A stretch of 64,000 bases of DNA from Madurella fahalii (Eukaryota > Ascomycota > Sordariomycetes > Sordariales), in assembly GCA_029876055.1 (NCBI GenBank), contig CM056874.1, positions 1,922,001 through 1,986,000 of the forward strand, read 5' to 3'. Of this stretch, positions 1 to 11,235 are shown in pieces. The stretch's first letter is position 1; each line of letters starts with the position of its first letter. The position numbers were made by a program, and so were the translations under genes. The notes beneath the pieces were generated by a model, which saw nothing but the letters and a program-made list of their open reading frames with translations, was not told the DNA's origin and ran no database searches.

Positions 1-486
1 TCTAATAGTAACTTCTAGAGGATAACCTATTCCTTCAGATTCCTAACTAGCTAATTTACTAGGGTGTTACATACAGGTAACTTCGCTATCTTCTAGTACA
101 TAATAGATATCTTTGCTCTTTCCTATAGTCTCTCTTTTGACTCGGTAACTAGCAGATTTACCAGGGGTTTATATATAAGCTTCTTTACTCTCTTCTATAT
201 AATAGACAATTTTATCCCTTTCTGCAATCAGTATCTTAATCCGATTTACCCAAGTAATTTTACTGTCTATTATAGGAATCTATTTAAGCCTGTCTAGGCT
301 TTCTTAGTTCTTGTAGTTAGGTCTTCTTAAAGGCCTATCGGTCGAGTTTCACTTTCTAGGCTAGTACTTAATAGTAAAGTCAAATCCTAATAAATATATA
401 TATTATTTAGCTTAATAGCTACTCAATTGGTTCTAGTTTATAAATCTTTATAAGTTATTATAGTCTGAAAATATAGTAACTTCGTA

Positions 487-723
487 TTAACTCCCTTCGA
501 TATAGTGCCTCCAATGCTTAAAGACCTCTACAATAGCCATTATTTCTTTATCCGGTATACTGTAGTTCTTAGGGTACCCAGAGAACTTAGTCGACCAGAA
601 TGTAACTAGATATTTTCTGCTACCTTTCGGTGCCCGAGACAAAATGGCTCCTATTACGAAGTCAGAGATATCGGTCTCAATAATAATAGAGAGATCAGAG
701 TCAAAGTGACATAGGACTAGCAC
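487..723 (-). pseudogene. Gypsy polyprotein: RNase H-like domain relic
   Basis: The reading frame shows the start of the retroelement RNase H/RT-connection domain. It has a HFD near the N-terminus, IIIETDISDFVIGAILS (family: xxETDASDxAxGAVLSQ), then a conserved run ending DKEIMAIVEVFKHWRHYIEG (family: DKELLAIVxAFxxWRHYLEG). The domain would degrade the RNA strand of the RNA/DNA hybrid in the particle. It is an isolated open piece of the dead copy A polyprotein and lies directly downstream of the RT relic in the expected order. Family call is secure; function is lost. Confidence 0.9.
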
Positions 724-1100
724 CTCGTTAAAGGTATTCTTAAGTCGGATAAAAGCAATATACTTATCGCCTTATAATCGAACGTCTCCTATTTTTTATC
801 TCTTTTATAAACCTCTCAGTAGGTTGGTTAAAAGGTGATTTTAGTATAACTGCGAACAAAACGGCGATAAAAGTTATGAAACCCTAAAAAGATTTAAATG
901 TTATAGAAGGATTGAGGTTTTGGCTACTCCTAGATTATCTAAATTCGCAATGAATCTATAGAGATACCTTTATAATTTGAGGATATAGTCGAGGTAATAA
1001 ACTTTATTCTAGTAAAGAGAATACTTACTAGGGTTATAATATAGTTATACCTCTTATTACTGTCTTAGAATAAGTCGGAGGTAGGTTATATAGATATCCT

Positions 1101-1500
1101 AGTTAGAGGAGAAGATTAAGATATTATCCAAATAATATATATAATAGTTATCTAAAAGTCCTTCTAATATTATATAACTTTAAAAGGTTACTAGAGTATT
1201 TATTAGCTAAAAGGTATAATAAAATATTTAAATAACTTATATCGAGTTCGGAATATAGTCTTCTATTTATCTCCTTCTCGGATACGAATCCCATAGTATA
1301 TATCCTTGAAGTTGAGTTTAAAGAAGAATTTTACTCTAGAGGCTCGATCTAGAATTTCCGAAATTAGGGGTAGTAGATAACGATTCTTAACCGTAATATA
1401 GTTGAGGCTATAGTAGTTTATACAAAGGTATAAAGTACTATCCTTTTTGGGTACGAAAAGAATAAGGCTTGCTATAGAGCTCTAGGACAAGCGAATCTGA
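1101..1500 (-). pseudogene. Gypsy polyprotein: reverse transcriptase domain relic
   Basis: On the minus strand one can read, with interruptions, LILFVPKKDSTLYLCINY, then ITVKNRYLLPLISEILDR, then FKLNFKDIYYGIRIREGD, and near 1101-1146 a remnant of the YLDDILIFS catalytic box with the second Asp changed to Asn. These are the hallmark blocks of Ty3/gypsy reverse transcriptase. Several in-frame stops are present and the substitutions are consistent with C-to-T/G-to-A drift. It is not functional. Confidence 0.85.
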
Positions 1501-3358
1501 CCTTTTACTAGGTTTTCATCTAAATATTCCCTAAAAATCGTAAGCTCCTTTTATAATAAGGGGTAAATTAGTCCAATAGGGGATATTATATTAGGAAGTA
1601 GGTTAATAGTATAATTAGTATTTTTATAAGAAGGTAAATACTTGTATTATTCAGGTTTATAATGTCTATAAAATCCGTAAACTCAAAGAGAATTTCATCT
1701 GGTTTTCAAGAGGTTTTCTCTTCTTCCTCATTCTCTAGAAATAGTACCTCTAACACATCTAGATATTAGATAAGGGAGTAGACTTTTACTTCTCTCCAAT
1801 ATATCTTCTTAAATTTCTTAGGGCTTTCTATACAAATCTTATTCGTTTCTGTTATAAACTACTATATATAGTTATAGGGAAAAAGCAAAATCTTAAATAA
1901 AGTTAGACTTATTATTCTTAGAAGGATAGGAGAATTATTAATAATAATAGGGTAATTAATAGCGGTATAGAGTATAGATATCTTCTTAGTAACCCTTTAA
2001 CAATCCGTTAATCCTAGAGGAACTTTATAAATACTAAAATCTTAGCAATATAGAAATCTAGATACTGGATATTAGGCGATTCTATACCGATCTATCAGAG
2101 ATTATTCTATTTTACGAATTCTATACTAACTATATCAATCTCAGCTCTAGTATCTAGATCAACTCTAACGGGTTTAGAGGAATAACCTAGTAGAGTTCCA
2201 ATAATATATATATAGGTTTTCGGTAGAAACTCCTATTTCTGAGGTGTTGGTATAACCAGAGTTTATGCTTACTAGTATCTACCATTTCCTTAGTAATTTC
2301 TATAGAATCTCCTAGTTAGGAACTGGGTGACTCTGCTAACCGATATACTTTTCTAGAGACAGTTATTAGCGAAATAGGTATTACTACTATAGATAAAACA
2401 GGTTAATATATTTCTATAACTATCTATTAGATTCAACTAGTCGAAGTATAAAGTGGGTACTGTAGAGTAGTGGTTAGATTTAGTATATAGCGTTGGAAAG
2501 TAGGGATTATACTAATAATTTCGATAAAATAACTTTCTTCGAGAGCAAGATGATAGTTACCGATTTAAAGATAATTAAGGAGTATAATAAGACGAATACT
2601 AGAGGATTTCTGACATTTTCGGTACTGGAATCCTATCTAAATATATATAGCTAGTTTAACTATTTAATGACTATAGTCTCAGAATCAGCAAGGTCTTGAA
2701 TACAATTTAATATCTATTTCTTAAAGGTATTCTAGTCCTTTTTAACAGCTTATTACTTAGTTATCGAGAGGTTGTTACAGTAATGTTACTATCAGTTATA
2801 AAGCTTCTTTTCTATCTAGTCTAAGGCAAAAAGGATCCGATTTATATCGGTTTTAAACCGTTTTAGGTCCCCTTAAAATACTCGGTATAAATCTTAGAGT
2901 TATTTCAAATGGTATTAGTAAAAGATATTGTTAGGAAGTGGGATAAAGTTCTTTACTTTAATCGTTTTAATATATTCTTAGTTACTAGATTTCTTAGAAA
3001 GGGATTAGTATCATCTTCTTTTCGGATAGGAACTACTAGGTAATATATCTAGCTTATAAAGTAGCTGCTTTTCTCACTCTCGTAATTGTTTCACTTCCTT
3101 GAGTTATTAGAGTCGAGAACGAAGTGATTCCAATGAGTTTTCGTGGCGTTTCGAAGGCGAAACCTAAAGGTCTGATAAGATATAAGAGGGTATAGGTGGT
3201 TAAATAGCTACTATAGGTCATTCAGATCGATGTAGCGTTATAGGGTGAGTAGGGGATTGCCACCCGTTTCCTTAGCTATCTTCTCCAGATCTAGAGGTTA
3301 TATGGGTGCTTATCGTATATACTATCTCGGTCAACGGTAGAACGAGAAGGATCAGAAT

Positions 3359-3967
3359 TGTAAGGAGTTATTTATAGATACGTTGAGGGAGTGTGAGGAC
3401 CGGCTGAGCGGGGCCAGCGTGAGGCGCGGTCCGGAAGCCTCGGAGCCGCAGCGTAAGCGAGCCTCAGAAGCAACAACGGCACTAAGCTGGAATGGCATAA
3501 ATAGCGCGTCAGATGAGCGTCGAAGGAGCGCACCAGCAAGGAGGACGACAAAGCAGCAGAGCGGGGAAGTAAGCCCTAGCGATACGGTCACGGGCATAAG
3601 AAGGAGGGCGGGAGACAGAGCTTAGGGGAGAGGCAGAGTTCAATGAGACCACCACTCAACCCCTAACGAGCACTCTGCTCCTACGTTGCGCGTGCACTGC
3701 TTGTACCCAGACACTCTGGTCTTACTACCCTTGGATCCTTGATCCTCACAGGGAGTTAGGATACGATGTATTAATACCGATAAGTTAACGATTATAGGTA
3801 GAAATGTTTACAAACAGCCTCCTTCTATTGACAAAGACTAATCTTTATAGATCAGAAGTTCCCCTACGTATGCAGCTACCACGTGGAGTTTTTATCTACC
3901 AGGTAACGTGACATTATTTAAGGCATTTACCCGGTCGTTCTAATTCCATCAAGAGGCTCTTATTATA
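3359..3967 (-). repeat. LTR of gypsy copy A (5' LTR in element orientation), split by a nested solo LTR
   Basis: Outer boundaries follow the family consensus seen intact at 61514-61764 (plus-strand view TGTAAAGGGG...GTTACA). Here the start is TGTAAGGAGT and the end a mutated TTATTATA. The LTR proper is 3359-3391 plus 3751-3967, about 250 bp. The middle, 3392-3750, is a separate insertion. LTR-type internal sequence abuts its left edge as in copy B (13888), so it is the 5' LTR of the minus-strand element. Confidence 0.8.
3392..3750. mobile_element. Solo LTR of a second, GC-rich LTR element nested in the gypsy LTR
   Basis: A 359-bp GC-rich segment begins TGTGAGGA and ends TCCTCACA (8-bp terminal inverted repeat with TG...CA ends). 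It is flanked by perfect 5-bp duplications GGGAG at 3387-3391 and 3751-3755. Removing the segment and one GGGAG restores the gypsy LTR. It shows none of the AT-rich decay of its host LTR, so it is younger than most of the RIP, or too short to have been hit. The open frames inside it on both strands are chance frames. No internal region of this element was seen elsewhere in the window. Confidence 0.85.
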
Positions 3968-5858
3968 TTATAATAGGGATATATTAATAGAATAAGGCGA
4001 TTCGAGCATTTTTAACTAGTTTTACCATGTAAACTTAACTAGAGAGGTGTGTTAGAAATGAGTGCTGGATTCTTATAGCTAGGAGTACTTATTAATAGGC
4101 ATTAGATTACCTGACACATCTACAATCAGCTTTTCTCAACTCCCTACCTAGATGTAATCTCTATAGTATAACTATAGATATATATCAATTAAATCAAGGT
4201 CTACGGATCGTATTTTATAAATGTCTAATAAGCCCAATTTCTTGATCGAAAGTTACAGACTATAGTTCCAATATATGTCTCTCATCTATCCTTATTAGTA
4301 CGGCCGAGACTTCTCCCCAACAACAGTTTTCTAGGAAGAGGTGACCAATCAGAGCAAGCCGCTCTGAGAACCTGGATCTCTTCTTCTGTTGAGCTTGCTG
4401 TCGACGGCGAGGGCTCTTGCCGAGGACGGTTATCCTCACGTTAAGGAGGTTCTCTTTCCAGGCCTCCTTCGGGGCTGACAACTCTCACGGCGTAGCTCTG
4501 GCTACGATGCGCGTCTACACTTCTGGCCGGCGCCACCTTTTCCTGCTATCGTGGGGTGTTGGAGGTGAAGGAGCTCGCCCTCTCTTTCCTACTAGGTGCC
4601 AGCTGTGATAGGCAAAGTGCTACAACCGGCTTCTCTTTGCCGGTTGTATGCACGAGGTAACACGGTGCAATACCTTGGTTTCCTTGGTTTTTCTGCTGCC
4701 TTATGCCGGAGAAGGTGGTCTTCAAAAGCCATTATTACGCTCTTGCTGCCTCTGCTACTCGGGTAGCTAGGGTAGCTAAAAACCCCTTCAGCGTTGGGCT
4801 CTAGGCACATCGCTGCACAACGGCGGCCTCAGGCTGTCTTGGTTTCTCTTCTCCCCCGGGCGATTTTCTTCCCCCGTACCTTTCGCCTCTCGGCACTCTC
4901 AGCGCAGCTGCGGTAGAAAGCTCTCTTTCCGGTAAAAGAGACGGCGCCAGTCCCGTCCGAAGCGACCAGCCCCACGCGCTGCGTTCCCACCTTCTCGCCA
5001 CCCTCGCCACCCTCGGCACCCTCGGCACCCTCGGGTCGCCTCCGCGACCCCAAGGAAAACACACCGGGCCTTCACGGGCCCCAAGGAAGTACCGGTTGCC
5101 TTGAAACCCGCGGAAGGATTCGGGCCGTCAGGCCTAGGACACAAAGGCCGTAAGGCCTGCAGGAATGGCTCTCTTGAGCCGGCGGCATTCTTTTCCCCAC
5201 TGGGGTCTTATTGAAGCCGCACAAGGACGTGTAGCCCTCAAGCATCTAGCTTTTTGGTTTCTGGCCTTTCTAATTTAGGGAGCTTTGCTTTTTGACCGTG
5301 GCTATGCCGTGCTCACGTGCCAGTTGTGGGTAGCGCGAGAACCGTTCACATTAAATACTATAAAATACAATATTATCAGTGCGGCCATGCGCCATACCTG
5401 ATGCACATGACGTATTCCAGCCCCTCAACCCTCAGTCCGTAACATGAATGCAGCCGTACACAGTCCGACACGTAAATCTGGGAGTTCCGAACTCCTAGAC
5501 CATTGGTTTATGTGTGTGACTAAATTCAGTGCCACTGATCAATCACGGCACTTTTCGCAGCCCTCGACCATTGGTTTAGGTATGAGCATTACTCACTTCA
5601 GTGCCTATGATCTATCACGCCACTTCTCACAGGACAGCCCTCGACCACCTACATGCGCCGTGCGTAATGCCTTTTCTAGTAGTAGGGTAGTTGAATTTGC
5701 CGAGCATTTCAAATGCCAGGCAATATTTCTCCGGCACGTATAACTTAGCTCAAGTCGCCAGCAACACCTATGTGCTCTCTACAACCGTCAACCAGCTCTT
5801 CATAACTACTTGTCTACCAAAGCATCGTACAGAGCTACTAGCACTACCTCTTAGCACC
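3968..5858. other. Non-coding stretch: AT-rich decay, then an unexplained GC-rich block
   Basis: From 3968 to about 4300 the sequence is AT-rich, transposon-like and without recognisable protein. From about 4300 to 5240 it turns sharply GC-rich, with short G/C-rich inverted motifs (for example the CAACCGGC/GCCGGTTG pair near 4623-4648, and GGCCGTAAGGCC near 5144) and a short tandem array of a 9-mer CACCCTCGG/C at about 4996-5036. Arg- and Pro-rich open frames here look like composition artefacts. From 5240 to 5858 lies the upstream region of the lectin relic. No gene is recognised. Confidence 0.5.
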
Positions 5859-8372
5859 ATGTCTGTCAGAGAAGGCGTCTACTGGATTCGTAACCTTCAA
5901 TGGTCTGACAAAGTTCTCGATCTCAACCAGGGAAACTCGGACGAGGGAACCCAGATTCTTGACTTCAAGGAGCATGGGACCTTCAACACGCGACTCAACC
6001 AAGTCTGGCTTGTCGAACGCTTCGAAAGCCACAACATGTATATCATTCGCAACGCTCATTCTAACCTCGTTCTAGATCTCAGCCAAGGGAGCTCCGACAA
6101 CGGTACCCCTATTCTCCGCAGGGCGCGGCACGGTGGAGCGAGCCATGCAATGGCTGATTACTTGGTCCAAAGACGTGGAAGGGTATGTGGATCTTAGTCT
6201 AACAAGGTGGCAACAGCTAATCCTGCGCTTTCGCTTTCCAGTACGGCCTACTACCACATCATCAATAATGCCGCGGGCACAGCTGTCTCCCACAACAAGG
6301 ACGGCTCCAATGACTTCGTCGTCGGGTGGAGGGTCGACGACGGCAGCAAACAGCTCTGGTCCTTCACTCCGTACATATGCCCTCTAACTTACCGGCTACT
6401 TGTCAAGTCTACTGGCCGCGTTCTTGACCTTTCTGGTTCCTCCTCTGACGACGGCGCCCTCGCCTTGGCTTTCGAGCACAACACAGCCATCACGAAGCGC
6501 AACCAGCTTTGGTGGCTCCAGAACAGGGCTGGCAGCGAGGGCTACACCATCCAGTGTCTTGAGACAAGCACTGTCCTTGATTTATGGGGCGGTGCCACTA
6601 CCGATGGCACACCGATCAGCGGGTGGCAGCTTCACGGCGGTCGCAACCAACAGTGGAAGATGGTAACCCTAGCTGGGTCAGTTTCTGCTCGGTTGTTTGT
6701 TGCAGACGTTTACTAATGACTTCAGTGACTATCAAAAAATCACGAATGTCGCTGTCGGGACTGTCATGGATGCGTACAAGGACGACGACGAGAAGCGAGT
6801 CGGGGGATGGCAGTCTCACGGCGGCAATAATCAGCAGTGGTTCTTGGATGCTGGCCCATCCCCAGGCCCGGGCTGGGTCCTCCTCCAGAACGGTGGGACG
6901 GGCAAGTTCCTGTATAGCGGCCAGTCTGGGAACATAGGTACCACCGACGGGCCCGAGACCGTGTTCGACGAGTCTGTCCAGTGGAGGTTCCTCCAGAAGG
7001 ACTACACCGGAGTCTATACCCTCGTCAATCGTGCCACGGGGCGGTATTTGCGCCAGCTTTCTTCCAAGCCCTCGATCAGCTTGGTTAGGACAACCGACAA
7101 CGTAGCCCAAGACTGGTGGTTCCTCGAGGCTTATAAGGACTCGGACGCTGGTCTTGTCAGCATTATCAATGCAGAAACTGGCAATACCCTTGACCGTCAC
7201 GGTGGAGAGACGGTCGAGGCTTTCGACACCGAGACGGACAACTGTTACCGCTCTTGGAGGATCATGCCTGTGAGTGCTCGATCGGCGGATTCCCGGCAGG
7301 AGAACTGACTTTGAAATAGGCAACTGACTGACTCACCTCATTCTCTCTCATCAATGGGAAGACAGGCCTCTGCCTGTCAGCGCAGTACCAGCGCGAGGAG
7401 GTCCGTCTCTCCACCGTGGACGATCTCACCGAATTCCACGCGCAATGGGTCGTCCGCAAGATCGCCGAGGGTCCCCTCTACTTGATCCAGAACAAGACCA
7501 ACAACTATATGCTGGGCGGGTCCTCGGCGCGCTGGGAACTCGTCATCTGCTGTGAAAAGTACTTCGGGCTGCGCGACACCAGCACGGGGAAGTATCTGGC
7601 CATCAAGGACGGCAAGCCCACCTTTTGAGGACGAAGACATGACCGACCGGCACCAGTGCTGGGAGCTGGCCTCGGGCCGCACGCTCGACGACGCCTACGA
7701 CCTGATTTACATGGACGACGATCTCCTCGAAGTGCTGGTGCCGTTCCTCACGGCGCGCGAGACCAGCGACATGAAGCACCACATCGAGAAGCGCTCGCCT
7801 AAGAAGTCGGCCAAGGACAAGAGCGAGTGGAAGCTGCCGGCCAAGGACCGGGTGGCGTCGCACGACAACCAGACGGTGCGCCAGCTGCTTGACGCCCTAT
7901 CGAGCGGTGGGAGTGGGACATCGTCAACGAGGAGGCACAGCCCGTCCAGACGCTCGTCAGCTTCAACCAGGCCGGGGCCGAGCGCGTCATTGGCCAGCGC
8001 CTGCCCCAGTCCATCCGCCGCATCTACACCGCCAACAACCGGCCCGACACCGTCTTCCGCCTCGACCGCCAGGGCTACGTCAACATGGCCGGCGGCCGCT
8101 ACGTCAACCTGCAGGGCCAGTTCGGCACTGACACCTACTTCCACATCACCTTCCCCGTCGGCGTCCGCTACGGCGCCGAGGAGATCCGCCGCTTCCTGCG
8201 CGAGAGCCTCGAGCGTAGCACCTCGATCGTCGTCACGCCCGCAACTTGCAAGCCGCCCGGCGGCGGCCCGCCCTACAAGCGCGACCCCGGGTCGGGCGGG
8301 GGGAACTCCTGGATCAAGTGGGCCATCACTCTCCTCGGTCTCTTCTCGACCGTGAAACATTCCGAGTTGTGA
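5859..8372 (+). pseudogene. Ricin-B-like beta-trefoil lectin gene, broken by frameshifts
   Basis: The ATG at 5859 opens a protein built of ricin-type (QxW) carbohydrate-binding repeats: VYWIRN...VLDLNQG, NLVLDLSQGSSDNGTPI, GRVLDLSGSSSDDGA, and GGRNQQWKM, followed by GGNNQQWFLDAG. A second trefoil-like half runs to about 7620, then a unique C-terminal region with a hydrophobic end (WIKWAITLLGLFSTV). Introns: 6183-6241 is clear (GTATGT, branch AGCTAAT, TTCCAG). Others start at 6663 (GTAACC) and 7270 (GTGAGT), with more than one possible acceptor. Reading stays homologous only if the frame changes near 6145, at the T4 run 7623-7626, and near 7905. Three indels in about 2.5 kb, without RIP-type stops, point to a decayed gene. 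Such lectins bind glycans and in fungi are often defensive; no catalytic domain is recognised. An alternative is a poor local assembly. Confidence 0.75.
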
Positions 8373-9540
8373 CCATATCTTTCCTTTTGTATCGAGGGTT
8401 TCAAGGGCTGAAACCAGATTGCCAGTTTCCAAGCTTTATGCCCACACCACTTCCACTTACTACCCTCACTCGTGTCTATTGGCTGGACTCTGCGTGGCCC
8501 GATTGACGATGGATCTCTCATCTTGTGGTTTGTCTTCCGTATCATTGATAGGTAGCTCCTGGACCTTGTCAGTTCATGACCGACGCCGCTAGGGCACGCG
8601 ATTGAATCTGGCCGCCAAATTGCAACTCCGCACTCGACGCCAATTGGCCGGGGCTATGGCCGGAATGCCATTGTGTGTAAAATGTGTCGGCGAGTTATTG
8701 AAGGGAAGATTAGGCTCGAGGGTTCAACGAATGCTGCAAACCATCCACTTGCCACGTTTGTCCGATTTGCAGCCAATCCACTCACTAGCTCTTATATACA
8801 GGCAAGGTTGGAAGTACAGGTACCTACCAGATGATATTGTACGCAGAGTAGGCCATGACATGGGCAAGAGAATACGGGTTCAAAACAAATGCCAACATAT
8901 AATGGTTTCTCCAAGGCAAAAAGCAACCCATGAATCTAATCCATGACTCGCTCAACTCATGTCGAACCGAGGTGATATCACAGGTCTTCTTTTCCTACGA
9001 GTACTTTTTCCTAATCTCTTCTAATGTATCTTATAAGCGAAAAGGTCAAAAAACCTTCTTTCTTCCTGCTTCGCCGGCTGTTTGCCCGCAAGGCCGGCAA
9101 ATAGCTGTAACCTAAACCAATCAATACCTCTCGAAAAGCTCTATCCAGCGATACCCGTTGCGTGGCCGCAGTTGGGCGAAATCAGGCCGGATTGAGTGCC
9201 TGGGCCGACCGGGAAAAATCTTCACATTGGATCTGTTGGCCTGACAGCCTTGCAGATAATGTACTAAACTGGCCCACCTAACCGGCTAATCCTTGGATCC
9301 CTCATATTAGATACAAGGGTGGTTTGGGATAAGGCTATAAGGCATCAAGTCTTGGCTATATTGAGAAAACCACATCCATCCTGGGATAAGTCAGCGTACC
9401 CACATCTTGAACACCTCACATCTCAGATAGTCTGTCAGACACACTGCAATTTCAACCTACCTAATTCAAGTTACAATAACACAATCAATACTAGGTCAAA
9501 TTATACCATATTTTAACCACTTCTTCGTCAATTACTTATA
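8373..9540. other. Intergenic; no gene recognised
   Basis: From 8373 to about 9100 base composition is moderate and only short open frames without recognisable domains occur (the longest, 8602-8946, has no family signature). From about 9100 to 9540 the sequence becomes AT-richer and leads into the pogo relic; its 5' terminal repeat should lie here but I could not delimit it. Confidence 0.5.
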
Positions 9541-10300
9541 ATGGCCTATACTGAGCAAGATATTTAGAATGCTCTTAGTTACCTTGAAGATAGCTAGCCT
9601 TTACGTTAGACCTAGTCTCACTTCAGAATTCCACGCTCAATCTTATATAGCCGAACTAAAGGCTGTCAACCTAAAGACAAGGCATACGAAGCCTACCAAA
9701 TCCTATCTATATCATAGGAGGCTAGATTAACTGAATAGGCCTTGATCCAAGAGACTCTAGGTTCCTCCCGATCTATGCACAATTACAGAAATTTGCAGGC
9801 CCTATTTTAGACCTCGATTTTAAGATCTCAACAGTTAAAAGATCTTGGGTATAGTGGTTCCTACATAGGAACCCAGTCTTGAAGACCAAAAGAACACGGT
9901 GGATAGATTCAACCCAAATCAATAGAGCCACTGAACTAGTGATCAGAGAATAGTTCAAGTATCTCACGATCCCTACTATCCAGGATATTCTTCCTGAGAA
10001 CCGTTGGAATCTTGAGGAAGCTAAGATAATAGAAGGTCAGGGTTATAATAGCTTGGTTGTTGGAAGTCGGTTTTGCAAAGGAATACAGAAAAAGGAACAG
10101 TGCAAGCGTACTTAGACGTCTTTTATCGAGGCCATTTTAGCAACAAGGGTATCACTCCCCAAAACCATCATTTTCAAGGGCAAAAGTGTTTAACAATAGT
10201 AGTTCCCTATTAACAAGGCTGAATTCGATAACTGGCTTGTTAGAAGCTGACAACGTTCATTTTACCTAGCATAGAGCAAGGTGAGAAGCAGAAGGTTGGG
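9541..10300 (+). pseudogene. Pogo/Fot1-type DNA transposase relic (family 1)
   Basis: Starting at an ATG, the frame reads MAYTEQDI*NALSYLEDS, the signature N-terminus of fungal pogo-superfamily transposases. A psq-type helix-turn-helix follows (PRSTLYSR-like), then the CENP-B-type DNA-binding part and the first part of the DDE domain: NPVLKTKRTRWIDS, then a block around 10000-10070 equivalent to NRWNLDEAGIxEG with ...SLVVGS. Many stops are TAG where Gln or Trp is expected, and small frame changes occur. Similarity ends near 10300, so the C-terminal half is missing or unrecognisable. The protein would have cut and pasted its own element; it is dead. Confidence 0.82.
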
Positions 10301-10974
10301 ATGGAACTACTTAACCTATGAGAGTGGGAACTCCTGCAACAAGAAGTACGGTCAGTAAGTGCAGTGGTAGATAGGTAGATAGATAGAGTAGAGGTTCTGG
10401 ATTCAAATCGTAAGTGCAAAGCGTTTTTTCAGTGTAGGTACAATTGATCGTATATTTTTGATTATGTGTGTATATATATTTACGCAACTAACTATTATCT
10501 TTTCAGGATTTAGAGACGAAAGCGAACCTTCCTCTTATCCTTATTTCCTTGCATTGAACTACTGGGATCCAGATCCATGGACATGAGTCCAGACATATAT
10601 AGATCCCAGTAATCTGGGCTCTCAGATCACGTTTGATCACATCAGATCACAGTAATCCAGATCTATAGATATGGGCCTATGTTCTAGGTAGAGGGATACG
10701 AAACTGTCATATAGACACAGATACTGATCACTGTGATCCGTAACCTCGGATCACAGTAATCCGGATCAGTGTCTGAGATCTGGCTCCAAAGAGCTAGGTT
10801 CTTTATAGTTCAGTTCTATAGACCCAGATTTCATCGTCTCAATCTTGTTTCAAGACTAGTTAAATCAATTGCAATATATAGATCCATTTATATAACTAAG
10901 AGGATATTAGCTTAGGGTTAGGGTTATAGCTTAGATATATATATAGCTCTTTTTATATTTTCTAAGTTTATCTA
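10301..10974. other. AT-rich stretch with GATC-rich short repeats and a telomere-like motif
   Basis: No coding potential is recognised. From about 10555 to 10790 there is a dense set of short inverted and direct repeats centred on GATC, including GATCACAGTAATCC twice (near 10644 and 10748) and GATCACTGTGATCC once. At 10912-10926 lies CTTAGGGTTAGGGTTA, about two and a half copies of the fungal telomere unit in an interstitial position. A tRNA-like A/B-box pattern is possible at about 10345-10425. Confidence 0.5.
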
Positions 10975-11230
10975 TATAATGAGAGCTCTCTGGGCCAGAC
11001 CAGGGGAACCGGCCGAATGACGGTAGATGATGTCACAGTACTAAGGTAGATAAAGCCTCTACGGGAAGCTCTCCCACGCGAGAGACTTCTGATCCACAAG
11101 AATCAGTCTTTGTATAGTCAATGATAATGGAAGGTTGTTCGTGAAGTTACCACCCACTGATCGAACCCTTTTCGGTACTGAGACATCGTAACCTATCTCT
11201 CTCAACATGTCCCAGAATAACCCCTTTACA
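10975..11230 (+). mobile_element. RIP-mutated solo LTR of the gypsy family, with target duplication
   Basis: The 256-bp segment matches the family LTR (compare 61098-61348) in the same orientation. Its termini are a mutated TATAATGAGAG (family TGTAACGAGAG) and an intact CCCCTTTACA. It is flanked by perfect 5-bp repeats ATCTA at 10970-10974 and 11231-11235. This shows insertion of a full element followed by LTR-LTR recombination. Differences from the reference LTR are largely C/T and G/A. Confidence 0.88.
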
Positions 11231-11235
11231 ATCTA

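Larger units (their letters stand above)
1..3358 (-). mobile_element. RIP-degraded Ty3/gypsy chromovirus, internal region (copy A, left end outside window)
   Basis: This AT-rich block is the interior of a Ty3/gypsy LTR retrotransposon read on the minus strand. Going 5' to 3' on that strand one meets an LTR at 3359-3967, a degenerate gag region (about 3300-2100), protease/linker sequence, reverse transcriptase (about 1500-1101) and RNase H (723-487). The 3' half lies beyond position 1. All frames are full of stops, mostly TAG/TAA where Gln or Trp would be expected, consistent with RIP. The gag part aligns by eye with 12416-13887, so two copies of the same family are present. No intact protein can be made. 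Confidence 0.88.

Noticed and set aside
3352..3625. Open frames on both strands (81 and 80 codons) in a GC-rich patch
   Set aside because: They lie almost wholly inside the solo LTR 3392-3750, which has exact ends and target duplications; composition explains the frames.
4801..5144. Three overlapping Arg/Gly-rich minus-strand frames
   Set aside because: All arise from the same GC-rich tandem sequence, overlap in different frames and have no domain.
6616..7323. 235-codon minus-strand frame
   Set aside because: Antisense shadow of the lectin exons, whose plus-strand text has clear QxW repeats.
7707..8432. 241-codon minus-strand frame
   Set aside because: Antisense of the GC-rich lectin 3' part; codon bias mirror image, no domain.
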